In this document: positions 16,373 through 22,900 of the stretch, piece by piece
Numbering within the stretch: position 1 is the stretch's first letter
Layout: each line of letters opens with the position of its first letter
Origin: JACJWR01 sp964627505
Lineage (GTDB): Bacteria > Actinomycetota > Actinomycetes > S36-B12 > UBA10799
Length of the DNA stretch: 22,900 bases
Direction of reading: 5' to 3'
NCBI GenBank assembly: GCA_964627505.1
Contig: CAZVKB010000039.1
Location: forward strand, 1-22,900
The notes under the pieces: model-generated
What the model was told of the DNA's origin: nothing
Databases searched by the model: none
Seen by the model: the letters and a program-made list of their open reading frames with translations, nothing else
Position numbers and translations under genes: made by a program

Positions 16373-17382
16373 GACTGTTGCCCGCGGTCACGCTCAGTAT
16401 GTCGCCAACCCTGCACGGGCAGATCGAACTTGCCCACCAGTCGGGCGACGAATGCCGGGGAACGCAGCCGGGCTAACAGCACCGGTGCAGTGCTGCGCCG
16501 CACGGTGACTGTGGCGCCCGCGGCCAGTGCCGCATGTCGGCGGCCGTCACACCACACGTGCGCCCGCTGGGCGCGCCGGTCGATTAGTTCCACCCGGATA
16601 GTGCTGGAGGGGGCGATCACCAACGGCCGGGTGAACAGCGCATGGGCCGCATTGGGGACAACCAGGAGCGCTTCGACGTCCGGCCAGACCACCGGACCCC
16701 CGGCCGACCACGCGTAAGCGGTGCTGCCGGTAGGGGTAGCGAGAACCAGCCCGTCGGTGCCCCATCGAGACAGCGGATGCTCGTCGATGCTCACCAAGAT
16801 GTCGATCATGCGAGTGCCCGAATCCTTCTCGATACTCGCTTCGTTGAGCGCCCAGGAGGCGAACGTGCGTGCACCGCTGCGGTCGTGCACCTCGACGTCG
16901 ATGGCCAACCGCTCTTCTACCCGGTAGGCGCGGGCAGCGACCGCCGTCGCTACTTCCGTCAATCCCTCTTGTTCGGCCTCGGCTAAGAAGCCGACGTGGC
17001 CCAGATTGAGACCCAGCAGCGGCACGCCNNNNNNNNNNTCCTGTTGCTGGATATCGGCGCCAATGTGGATTGCAGCGCGCGCCATCTCTGCGCCCCAGAG
17101 GATCGTGCCATCCCCTCCCAGCACCACCACCAGTTCGATGCCGGCGGCCTGCAGCGCTGTGTGGTCACCGTGCGAGCCGCCCCCAAAGGCTCCGATATCG
17201 ATCACCGGGGCGCCACGCAACATGTCCACTTGGTCTGACGGCACCGCCGAGACCACTCCGGCATTCGCCAGCAGCACGGCGAACTCAGCGGCTACGGCAG
17301 CGGCGTCTGGTCGCGAGGGGTGGGTCACCAACATGACGCGCCGAGAATCCGATGCCGGCATGGCGGCGCGTGTTCGGTTCAT
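16369..17382 (-). CDS. nadK: NAD kinase (contains an assembly gap)
   Basis: NadK phosphorylates NAD to NADP. The frame encodes about 337 residues with GGDGT at 89-93, the GLNLGHVGFLAE block at about 124-135, and NEASIEK with DG..LATPTGSTAY downstream, all family hallmarks. The start ATG 17382 overlaps the tlyA stop as ATGA and has AGGA 8 bases upstream. Ten N at 17029-17038 fall inside the gene. The residues just before them (about 105-114, IHIGADIQQQ) have no counterpart that I know in NadK, where the preceding MARAA is normally joined almost directly to GVPLLG. The local sequence is therefore doubtful and the true length unknown. Confidence 0.9.
   Translation of the reverse strand: MNRTRAAMPASDSRRVMLVTHPSRPDAAAVAAEFAVLLANAGVVSAVPSDQVDMLRGAPVIDIGAFGGGSHGDHTALQAAGIELVVVLGGDGTILWGAEMARAAIHIGADIQQQXXXXGVPLLGLNLGHVGFLAEAEQEGLTEVATAVAARAYRVEERLAIDVEVHDRSGARTFASWALNEASIEKDSGTRMIDILVSIDEHPLSRWGTDGLVLATPTGSTAYAWSAGGPVVWPDVEALLVVPNAAHALFTRPLVIAPSSTIRVELIDRRAQRAHVWCDGRRHAALAAGATVTVRRSTAPVLLARLRSPAFVARLVGKFDLPVQGWRHTERDRGQQS
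17029..17038. other. scaffold gap of ten N inside nadK
   Basis: Ten undetermined bases. A round number of N usually marks a scaffold join of unknown length rather than ten unread bases. Confidence 0.95.
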
Positions 17383-18281
17383 GGCCGAATTCCTGAGGTG
17401 GGCTCGGTGCGTGACGCAGGTGCGGTTGCAACTGCTGGTGTGGACGCAGGTGCAACTGCAACTGCCGGGGGCTGTGGTTGTGCAAGCACCACACCATCTT
17501 GACGCACCGCCTGCTCGCATGCGGGCAGTGGCAGGCCTGCGCGCCTCGAATCACGTCGTAGCCACGCGAAGGTTTCGCGATTGCCATACTCCCCGGCCAC
17601 GGCACATGGCGCGAGCCCGTGAACAGCGAAACCGTGCGCCTGCGCGGCCTGCAGCACGCGCGTGACTGCTCCCACTCGCACCTCGTCATCGGTCACCACA
17701 CCGCGGCCGTCCAGGGCTGCCCGGCCAGCCTCGAACTGCGGCTTGATCAGCAGCACGGCATCGCCGGTAGGTGTGAGAAGAACATGCAGCGCCGGAAACG
17801 CCGCGGTCAGCGAGATGAAACTCAAGTCCGCGACCACCACGTCGCAAGGTGGGATCTGCGCCAACACGGACAGATCCCGCACGTGCACTCCGGACATGTC
17901 GACAACGCGCGGGTCGGTGGCCACCTCCGGCGCGAGTTGACCGTGTCCCACGTCGACCGCAAACACCCGACTCGCGCCAGCCCGCAACAGCACCTGGGTA
18001 AAGCCGCCGGTGCTCGCGCCAAGATCCACTGCGGTGCGTGCGTGGGGGTCCACCGGAAAATCCGCCAACGCTGCAGACAGTTTGGCTGCCCCGCGCCCGA
18101 CGAAATCGGCGGCTGGATCCGCCACCGCGATGTCGCATCCCACACGCACAAGCAGGGAGGGCTTGCGCACTACTTCCCCATCCACGCGGACGCATCCGGC
18201 TCGGATGAGCGCTGCGGCCCGCGACCTCGACTGACATTGCCCACTGTTCGTCAGCCAGACGTCGAGCCGGACGCGCGTCAG
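17379..18281 (-). CDS. tlyA: TlyA-family rRNA 2'-O-methyltransferase / hemolysin A, probable CTG start
   Basis: TlyA methylates ribose 2'-OH groups in 16S and 23S rRNA (C1409 and C1920 in mycobacteria), which sets capreomycin sensitivity. From GTG 18185 the frame encodes an FtsJ-like methyltransferase: SAM motif DLGASTGGFTQ, DVGHGQL, VVADLSFISL, LLIKPQFEAG and GNRETFAWLRR. Upstream, the same frame encodes a good S4 RNA-binding domain (RLDVWLTNSG, then SRSRAAALIRAGCVRVDGEVVRKP) but holds no ATG, GTG or TTG between 18185 and an in-frame TGA about 150 bases upstream. The most economical start is CTG at 18279-18281, which overlaps the preceding stop as CTGA and has GGAGG 4 bases upstream. This gives 300 residues. 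The last ~37 residues are a Pro/Ala/Val-rich tail longer than usual. GTG 18185 would lose most of S4. Confidence 0.85.
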   Translation of the reverse strand: MTRVRLDVWLTNSGQCQSRSRAAALIRAGCVRVDGEVVRKPSLLVRVGCDIAVADPAADFVGRGAAKLSAALADFPVDPHARTAVDLGASTGGFTQVLLRAGASRVFAVDVGHGQLAPEVATDPRVVDMSGVHVRDLSVLAQIPPCDVVVADLSFISLTAAFPALHVLLTPTGDAVLLIKPQFEAGRAALDGRGVVTDDEVRVGAVTRVLQAAQAHGFAVHGLAPCAVAGEYGNRETFAWLRRDSRRAGLPLPACEQAVRQDGVVLAQPQPPAVAVAPASTPAVATAPASRTEPTSGIRP

Positions 18282-18502
18282 GTGGCCTCCGGGCGGGAAA
18301 GAGCAGCCTGCAGGCGCAGGTAGACATCGTCAAAAATCGACGCGCATTCGGTGACATCTACTGTGCGGACGTCGGCTGCCCGGTCGAGGGCTGCCTGCAC
18401 ACGCGGATCGGAGATCGTGAACTCACCGGTGTCGGCAACTGCCGGAGTTCCGACGGTCCCGCTGGGGCTCATCGAAGCATCCGGGTGCTGAGTATCGCTC
18501 AC
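18278..18502 (-). CDS. small conserved-position hypothetical protein upstream of tlyA
   Basis: This is a 74-residue acidic protein with no membrane segment or motif I recognise. The first ~25 residues are Ser/Thr/Pro-rich; the rest is predicted helical (DPRVQAALDRAADVRTV ... FDDVYLRLQAALSR). Its position directly before tlyA matches Rv1693 of M. tuberculosis, also a short protein of unknown function, which supports it as a real gene. GTG 18502 overlaps the upstream stop as GTGA, and its own stop overlaps the proposed tlyA start as CTGA. Confidence 0.75.
   Translation of the reverse strand: MSDTQHPDASMSPSGTVGTPAVADTGEFTISDPRVQAALDRAADVRTVDVTECASIFDDVYLRLQAALSRPEAT
18286..18290 (-). promoter_or_regulatory. 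Shine-Dalgarno sequence before the CTG start of tlyA
   Basis: GGAGG on the minus strand lies inside the last codons of the upstream small gene, 4 bases before CTG (18279-18281) and 7 bases before ACG (18276-18278). It supports initiation here rather than at GTG 18185 about 100 bases further on. Confidence 0.6.
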
Positions 18503-19287
18503 TCGGCCGACTGCTCAGACTTCGAGGCCGCGGTCTGCTTCGCCGGAGCTCTCTTAGCCGGTGCCTTCTTGGCGGGAGCTTTCTTCGCTGCGGTCTTCTT
18601 GGCGGGAGCTTTCTTCGCTGCGGTCTTCTTGGCGGGAGCTTTCTTCGCCGCGGTCTTCTTGGCGGGAGCTTTCTTCGCCGCGGACTTCTTGGCGGTACTC
18701 GCGGCCGGGGGACGCCGCACCACTACGGTTTCTGCGGGGTGATCGGTGTCCGTTGGCGGATCCGACTCCAGGCGCAACTTGCGCTTGGCCGTGGTTTCCG
18801 CGAGCGTTCTCGCTGAGCGGGCAACAGCACCTGCCGTTCCCGCCGCTGCGGACATGTGGTCAGCTGCGGTGCCAGCGGCATCCGTCACTGCCCCGGCGGC
18901 TTCGGTGACTTCCGTAACTGCGGGTAGCGAGGAGAGCCCGCCGAGGGTGTCGCGAACTTGCGCCTCCAGTCGATCCACGTGGGCGCGGACCGCAGCGAGT
19001 TCTTCCTCCCGCACGAACCCGACTCGCCCCACGGCGCGTTCCACCTCGGTGCGCACGAGACCGACGATGAGCTCACGGTTGGTCTTGCTCTGGGCCATGA
19101 GGTCTTCGGCGATCAGCGAGACTTGGCTCACCACCTGCTCTGGCGCCTTCGTTCCTGAAGACATGCCCTGCGACACCACGCCCTGAGTGGCCTCGACTGC
19201 CTTCGCTGCGGTGGCCTCGGCGATTCCTGCAGCCAAGGCCACATAACTCTTCACGACATCGATCACGGAGATCGCCTTCCCTTCCAT
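18499..19287 (-). CDS. helical protein with Lys/Ala/Pro repeat tail (HBHA / histone H1-like C-terminus)
   Basis: The 262-residue protein has three parts. The first is an N-terminal Ala-rich helical stretch (VIDVVKSYVALAAGIAEATAAKAVEA). The second is a central predicted coiled coil (about 60-130, with RTEVERAVGRVGFVREEELAAVRAHVDRLEAQV-like heptads). The third is a basic tail of about 65 residues built from 10-residue units of the type AAKKAPAKKT. Similar tails occur in mycobacterial HBHA, HupB and bacterial H1-like proteins, where they bind heparan sulfate or DNA. Homology beyond the tail is not evident, and the N-terminus recalls phasin-like helical proteins. ATG 19287 is given; GTG 19266, with a better-placed AGGGAAGG, is a serious alternative. 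The frame to 19431 is not supported. Function unknown. Confidence 0.75.
   Translation of the reverse strand: MEGKAISVIDVVKSYVALAAGIAEATAAKAVEATQGVVSQGMSSGTKAPEQVVSQVSLIAEDLMAQSKTNRELIVGLVRTEVERAVGRVGFVREEELAAVRAHVDRLEAQVRDTLGGLSSLPAVTEVTEAAGAVTDAAGTAADHMSAAAGTAGAVARSARTLAETTAKRKLRLESDPPTDTDHPAETVVVRRPPAASTAKKSAAKKAPAKKTAAKKAPAKKTAAKKAPAKKTAAKKAPAKKAPAKRAPAKQTAASKSEQSAE
18565..18690. repeat. four tandem 30-bp units encoding the Lys/Ala/Pro tail
   Basis: A 30-bp unit beginning GGCGGGAGCTTTCTTCGC is repeated at 18571-18600, 18601-18630, 18631-18660 and 18661-18690, with only one or two base differences between copies. It encodes 10 residues per unit on the minus strand. Near identity at third codon positions points to recent expansion or homogenisation. 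Confidence 0.93.
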
Positions 19288-19306
19288 AGGACTTGAGCAC
19301 TCCGAT

Positions 19307-19333
19307 GAAGCCGAACTCACGGCTGTCGGCTTC
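19307..19333. promoter_or_regulatory. inverted repeat in the divergent region upstream of the Lys/Ala/Pro protein
   Basis: GAAGCCGA (19307-19314) is followed after 11 bases by its exact complement TCGGCTTC (19326-19333), 20 bases upstream of ATG 19287. It could be a regulator site or a leader hairpin for the minus-strand gene. The remaining 19334-19433 must hold the divergent promoters, but I could not place hexamers with confidence. Confidence 0.35.
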
Positions 19334-19433
19334 CAGGTTACCCAATGGTTCCACGGGGGCGATGAGGGCGACTCGGCATCTCCCCGGCAATGTGCAGTAG
19401 CGTGACTGTCACCGAACGGAGGATGCGACATCG

Positions 19434-19778
19434 ATGGCGGAGATTTCAGATTGTCAGGCCGCGCTTTCCGAGTTAGCCGAACGACTGGCCGCGGTGGACC
19501 CCAAGCACAAAGAGAAGAAGATCCCCGATCGCACCCTCTCGCTGCACCTCATGGATCACGACGTACTGTTCGCCGGCCGTTTGCACCAAGGTGAACTGGT
19601 TGACCTGAGGTTGGCGAGTCCGCACGAACCGCCAGCCAATATCCGACTGTCGATGACCAGTGATGATCTCATCGCACTCACTGAGCGGCGCCTGAATTTC
19701 GCCCATGCCTGGGCGACTGGACGCGTGCGTTTGGACGCCAGTCTGCGCGATCTTCTGCGCTTGCGGAAACTAGCCTGA
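19434..19778 (+). CDS. SCP2 sterol-carrier-like domain protein
   Basis: The 114-residue cytosolic protein resembles the small SCP2-fold (sterol carrier protein 2) proteins of actinobacteria. It has an N-terminal helix (CQAALSELAERLAAV), beta strands TLSLHLMDHDVLFAGRL and VDLRL, then IRLSMTSDDLIALTERRLNFAHAWATGRVRLDASLRDLLRLRKL. The pattern SDDLIAL ... G.ag.W.tGRV.l.gsl.dLlrLrk is characteristic of the family. Members bind hydrophobic ligands; no substrate can be assigned. ATG 19434 has GGAGGA 10 bases upstream. It is divergent from the Lys/Ala/Pro protein gene and followed by the HPP-family gene after 25 bases. Confidence 0.8.
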   Translation: MAEISDCQAALSELAERLAAVDPKHKEKKIPDRTLSLHLMDHDVLFAGRLHQGELVDLRLASPHEPPANIRLSMTSDDLIALTERRLNFAHAWATGRVRLDASLRDLLRLRKLA

Positions 19779-19803
19779 ACCACAACCTGACCAAGCATTA
19801 GCG

Positions 19804-20358
19804 ATGACACAACCCACTCCCGAACGCGCCTCGCGGCGTTGGCTGACCGGGGTGCGGTTACACAAAGCCGCGTGGGTGTTCGGGGCCTCTGTGGTGAGCA
19901 TGGCAATTCTCGGCGCTGCGGCGGTCATACTGCGCGAACCGTGGGTCTTCCCGTCGCTGGGACCCACGGCGTTCTTGCTGTTTTTCGCTCCCGGGGGTCC
20001 CCAGTCGGGCGCTCGCAATGTCATTGCGGGACACGGAATTGGAGTGGCCGCAGGCGTCCTGGCACTAGCGATGTTTGGGTTGTTGCACACCCCGGTTGAC
20101 CTGGAGGATCTATCATGGCAACGTGCGGCTGCGGCGGTCACGTGCGTGGGTGTGACTCTTGGGGCCATGGTGCTCCTCAATGTGCCGCATGCGCCTGCGG
20201 GTGCCACGACCCTGATCGTGGGACTGGGATTGATGACGACCATCGGCGAATTGACCGTGCTGATGCTGGCCGTGATCACGCTGACTCTGATTGCATTTGT
20301 GCTGAATCGATACATCGGCCCTGTCGTGCTCGGTGGTGCCCGGCAATCGGGAACATGA
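19804..20358 (+). CDS. HPP-family integral membrane protein
   Basis: The 184-residue protein has four to five hydrophobic segments. It carries three HPP-family blocks: PSLGPTAFLLF after the first helix, the NVIAGHGIG segment, and HAPAGATTLIVGLG, which corresponds to the family's HPPAGATAL motif with the first Pro replaced by Ala. Some plant and cyanobacterial members have been linked to nitrite transport; the actinobacterial role is unknown. The ATG lacks an obvious ribosome binding site, but it follows the SCP2-like gene by 25 bases and is likely co-transcribed. It ends facing the HAD phosphatase gene. Confidence 0.85.
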   Translation: MTQPTPERASRRWLTGVRLHKAAWVFGASVVSMAILGAAAVILREPWVFPSLGPTAFLLFFAPGGPQSGARNVIAGHGIGVAAGVLALAMFGLLHTPVDLEDLSWQRAAAAVTCVGVTLGAMVLLNVPHAPAGATTLIVGLGLMTTIGELTVLMLAVITLTLIAFVLNRYIGPVVLGGARQSGT

Positions 20359-20418
20359 GCCTGTCCGCCGACGCGACCGAAGCCCCCGCCCGAAACGACC
20401 GCAACTGCTCATGCGTGT

Positions 20419-20440
20419 GACCTGACTCGGGCCCCAGGTC
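20419..20440. terminator. candidate bidirectional hairpin between convergent genes
   Basis: GACCTG (20419-20424) pairs with CAGGTC (20435-20440) around a 10-base loop in the 94-bp space between the HPP and HAD stops. No T-run follows on either strand, so the call is weak. Confidence 0.3.
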
Positions 20441-20452
20441 TGCTGCCTGCTG

Positions 20453-21280
20453 CTACTGGCCCACGTTTGGCAGAAGTGCGTCTGGATCGAGCAGTCCGCG
20501 CAGGTCGGGTGCGATGTATGTCGGTCGCATGCTGGCGTCAGCCGTGTCGGCCTCCGCCGCGGTCGAGACCCCGGTGAGCACCAACAGACTTGGGAAACCC
20601 GCCCGGTTGGCACCCTCGATGTCGGTGTCGAGCCGATCCCCCACCACCAACGGTCGCTTCGCACCGGTGCGCGCAACCGATTCGGCCATCAACGGCAGCT
20701 CCGGCTTACCCGCGACCAGTGGTTGCTGGCCACTCGCCGCCGCCACAACTCCCACCAGCAAGCCGTTGCCTGGGGCGATGCCGAAAGCAGTCGGGATTGT
20801 GCGGTCGGTGTTCGTCGCCACATAAAGCGCACCAGCCCTGATGGCGTAGGTGGCTTCGGCCATCTGCGTCCATCCCACCTGCGGATGAAAGCCTTGGATC
20901 ACAGCCTCTGGATGCTCGGCAGCAGACTCCACCACCGTGAAACCCCGTTCGGTCACCGCCTCCAGGAGCCCGGGGCCCCCAACCACCAGCACCTTTGCCG
21001 CAGGTTTGAGGCGCTCGATGAGCACCCGCGCCCCAGCTTGCGCTGACGTGACGACGTCGGTCGGGTCAACAACCAATCCGAATCCGTGCAGAGTCTCTGC
21101 CACCTCAGCCGGCGTCCGCGATGCGTTATTGGTCACGTACGCCAGCCGTACCCCAAACTGATCACGCGCCGCTCGCAAACTCTCCACTGCATGCGACACC
21201 GGATTGGGGCCTTTGTAGACGACCCCATCGAGATCCAACAACAGCACATCGTGCATGGCAGCTAGTGGTTGCATGCCCAT
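20453..21280 (-). CDS. HAD-superfamily IIA sugar/glycerol phosphatase-like protein (NagD family)
   Basis: The 275-residue protein begins with the HAD motif I DLDGVVYKG (Asp16 and Asp18) and has TNNASRTP (motif II region). It also has a cap-domain region with VGGPGLLEAV, GKPELPLM with the motif III lysine, and GDRLDTDIEGA as motif IV. This layout is the NagD / p-nitrophenyl phosphatase subgroup (HAD-IIA). Position matches Rv1692 of M. tuberculosis, which is described as a glycerol 3-phosphate phosphatase; that specific role is an inference here. ATG 21280 is chosen because GGAGGAG lies 8 bases upstream; GTG 21286, overlapping the upstream stop as GTGA, is possible. Confidence 0.9.
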   Translation of the reverse strand: MGMQPLAAMHDVLLLDLDGVVYKGPNPVSHAVESLRAARDQFGVRLAYVTNNASRTPAEVAETLHGFGLVVDPTDVVTSAQAGARVLIERLKPAAKVLVVGGPGLLEAVTERGFTVVESAAEHPEAVIQGFHPQVGWTQMAEATYAIRAGALYVATNTDRTIPTAFGIAPGNGLLVGVVAAASGQQPLVAGKPELPLMAESVARTGAKRPLVVGDRLDTDIEGANRAGFPSLLVLTGVSTAAEADTADASMRPTYIAPDLRGLLDPDALLPNVGQ

Positions 21281-21282
21281 GA

Positions 21283-22239
21283 TCACTGCTCCTCCATCTG
21301 CAATTCCCGGGCTCTGTCACCGGCATCGGTAGCCCCGACGGTGTCGGCTTGCGCGGCCCTCTGAAACCAGCGGATCGCCTCAGCCACATCGCCAGCGGCC
21401 AACATCGCTTCGGCATACACATACTTGATCCGGGCCGACTCCTCAGTGCTGGCATCGCTTTCCAGCAGTGGAATCCGCAACAACAGCGCCGCGGCCTCCG
21501 GCTGGCCGAGATCCATGCGCGCCCCGGCGGCCACCAACCGCAACTCCAACCGCTCAGCCGGCGCGAGGTGGACCGGTTGCGCTGCGATCTCCAATGCCTT
21601 CTCCGGATGTCCGAGCGCACGCTCACAATCGGCAATCAAGGGCACAACATCGTCATTGCCACCGATCCGCCTCGCGGCACGTAACTCCGTGACGGCGATG
21701 TCAAATTTTCCGGCATGGTAGGCCACCACCCCGTATGCCTCCCGCACACACCCCAATCGAGCGGCAATGTCTTTGGCCTTCTTGGCGTGCCGAAGTGCCT
21801 CAACCGGATCCTCCGGTAGCACCAGATAGGCAGCAGCAAGGTGAGCCGACACCTTCTCCGTCATGCCACCAAGGTTGGCCAACTCTGCCTGCGCGGCTTT
21901 GCTGAGCACGTCAGGCACCGCGGCCGCCGCCTCCGCCATGAGATCCGGATCGAACTCCGGCGTCGTGTCTGCGGGTCGACTAGCAGAACGAGGCGGGCGA
22001 GTCGCACGGTCAGGCTTTCCACCAGGACCGCTTGATTGGGTGTTCCGCGTGCCCCCATGAGACTTCCCGCCTGAAACCGGTCGCCTGCTGCCTGCCGTCC
22101 CACCGGATTTCGGCTTGCCACCGGCATAACGTTTCTCGTTCCCACGGGACTTTCCCGCAGCATTCCCCGATTTCGCACTCTGTGCTGAGCCATTCGTATT
22201 TCGACGCCCGCCTGCGGAATTCGCGGATTTCTCGGTCAT
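21283..22239 (-). CDS. TPR-like protein with disordered Gly/Ser/Lys-rich N-terminus
   Basis: The 318-residue protein has an N-terminal ~95 residues rich in Gly, Ser, Lys, Arg and Asn, lacking hydrophobic residues and probably disordered. An alpha-helical region with tetratricopeptide-like pairs follows: DPVEALRHAKKAKDIAARLG, KFDIAVTELRAARRIGG, HPEKALEIAAQP, QPEAAALLLRIPLLESD and DVAEAIRWFQRAAQADT. Such proteins act as interaction scaffolds. The position next to the HAD gene fits Rv1691, which is also a TPR-like conserved protein. ATG 22239 is chosen over the open frame to 22335 because GGGAG precedes it at a good distance and the extension runs into the rRNA terminator. It overlaps the GTG alternative start of the HAD gene. 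Confidence 0.85.
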   Translation of the reverse strand: MTEKSANSAGGRRNTNGSAQSAKSGNAAGKSRGNEKRYAGGKPKSGGTAGSRRPVSGGKSHGGTRNTQSSGPGGKPDRATRPPRSASRPADTTPEFDPDLMAEAAAAVPDVLSKAAQAELANLGGMTEKVSAHLAAAYLVLPEDPVEALRHAKKAKDIAARLGCVREAYGVVAYHAGKFDIAVTELRAARRIGGNDDVVPLIADCERALGHPEKALEIAAQPVHLAPAERLELRLVAAGARMDLGQPEAAALLLRIPLLESDASTEESARIKYVYAEAMLAAGDVAEAIRWFQRAAQADTVGATDAGDRARELQMEEQ

Positions 22240-22321
22240 GTCCACTCCCACAATTGTCAAGGCACGCAACAAATTGAAACACCAGCACGAACCAAAAGCC
22301 ATTTCGAAAACACCAGAAAAT

Positions 22322-22355
22322 ATTAAAGGGGCCACCTAATGGTGACCCCTTTAAT
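22322..22355 (-). terminator. terminator of the rRNA operon
   Basis: A long near-perfect hairpin: ATTAAAGGGG (22322-22331) pairs with CCCCTTTAAT (22346-22355), then a C·A mismatch, then CACC with GGTG around a TAAT loop. It lies 8 bases after the 5S 3' end, and on the minus strand it is followed by the T-rich ATTTTC. Together these make a convincing intrinsic terminator. Confidence 0.85.
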
Positions 22356-22363
22356 GAAGTATG

Positions 22364-22481
22364 TTCGGCGGCGTCCTACTCTCCCACCCCGTCACCAGGG
22401 CAGTACCATCGGCGCAGAAGGGCTTAGCTTCCGGGTTCGGAATGGGACCGGGCGTTTCCCCTTCGCTATTGCCGCCGAAAC
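22364..22481 (-). rRNA. rrf: 5S ribosomal RNA
   Basis: The minus strand reads GTTTCGGCGGC... at the 5' side and ...GCCGCCGAAC at the 3' side, forming helix I. Between them are the typical internal blocks CCCATTCCGAACCCGGAAG and the TGGTACTGCC stretch ending in GGGAGAGTAGGACG. Length is about 118 bases; ends are accurate to within a few bases. Confidence 0.95.
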
Positions 22482-22482
22482 T

Positions 22483-22529
22483 CTATGGAGATATCAATCG
22501 TTCCCGACCGTATCTCGGGAACCGCATAG
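22483..22529 (-). other. processing-stem-like hairpin in the 23S-5S spacer
   Basis: In the spacer, GTTCCCGA (22500-22507) pairs perfectly with TCGGGAAC (22515-22522), and an outer CTATG (22483-22487) pairs with CATAG (22525-22529). Such stems are common rRNA processing or antitermination structures; the role here is inferred. Confidence 0.45.
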
Positions 22530-22556
22530 TGAACGCAAAGCAGAAATATATGTGAG

Positions 22557-22900
<344 letters not shown>

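Noticed and set aside
17006..17665. Plus-strand frame of 219 codons across the N gap
   Set aside because: It is antisense to nadK and tlyA, which have clear family motifs on the minus strand, and it crosses undetermined bases.
18565..18690. Regular 30-bp repeats resembling a CRISPR array
   Set aside because: The units are contiguous without spacers and keep one reading frame encoding a Lys/Ala/Pro tail.
22255..22260. TTGACA on the minus strand as a -35 element for the TPR-like gene
   Set aside because: It lies only about 15 bases before the ATG, so any transcript start would fall inside the coding region; no matching -10 is present.

Overview
The window comes from a high-GC actinomycete (phylum Actinomycetota) that cannot be named further from the sequence. 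Two observations support this. First, GTG starts and 4-base stop/start overlaps are very common. Second, the minus-strand gene order reproduces, with gains and losses, the block known in Mycobacterium tuberculosis as Rv1691 to Rv1713: TPR-like protein, HAD phosphatase, small hypothetical protein, tlyA, nadK, recN, pyrG, NUDIX hydrolase, xerD, scpA, scpB, rluB, cmk, der. A run of ten N (17029-17038) shows that this is a draft scaffold.

Layout from left to right. Positions 1-3000 hold an accessory segment read mostly on the plus strand: the 3' part of an ArsB/NhaD-type permease, a minus-strand tRNA-Pro(GGG) with promoter and terminator, a small membrane protein with a GCPVCN motif behind a CsoR-type operator, and a membrane-anchored alpha/beta hydrolase. 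Positions 3015-12181 are all minus strand. Read in transcription order they hold ald, xerD, scpA, scpB, rluB, then aroH and tyrA, then cmk, plsC and der. Positions 12293-18502 are a tightly overlapped minus-strand run: small hypothetical protein, tlyA, nadK, recN, pyrG, NUDIX hydrolase. Upstream of it lies a gene for a protein with a Lys/Ala/Pro tail (18499-19287). Positions 19434-20358 are a plus-strand pair (SCP2-like protein and HPP-family membrane protein) set into the conserved block. Positions 20453-22239 hold the HAD phosphatase and the TPR-like protein on the minus strand. The right edge is the end of an rRNA operon on the minus strand (23S 3' end, 5S, terminator).

The genes are mainly core functions: chromosome organisation and segregation (ScpA/ScpB, XerD), DNA repair (RecN), ribosome maturation or modification (Der, RluB, TlyA), nucleotide and cofactor synthesis (PyrG, Cmk, NadK), tyrosine-branch amino acid synthesis (AroH, TyrA), phospholipid acylation (PlsC) and alanine/nitrogen metabolism (Ald). 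Compared with the mycobacterial order, nothing sits between recN and pyrG (steA and mctB are there in M. tuberculosis), nothing sits between xerD and scpA (a parA-like gene is usual), and ald, aroH-tyrA and plsC are present.

The two most interesting local signals are a tlyA whose N-terminal S4 domain is encoded but can only be reached from a non-ATG/GTG/TTG start, most simply CTG in a CTGA overlap, and a perfect CsoR-type operator next to the gene of an unassigned membrane protein with a cysteine pair. I did not find a CRISPR array, prophage, complete insertion sequence or obvious defence system.
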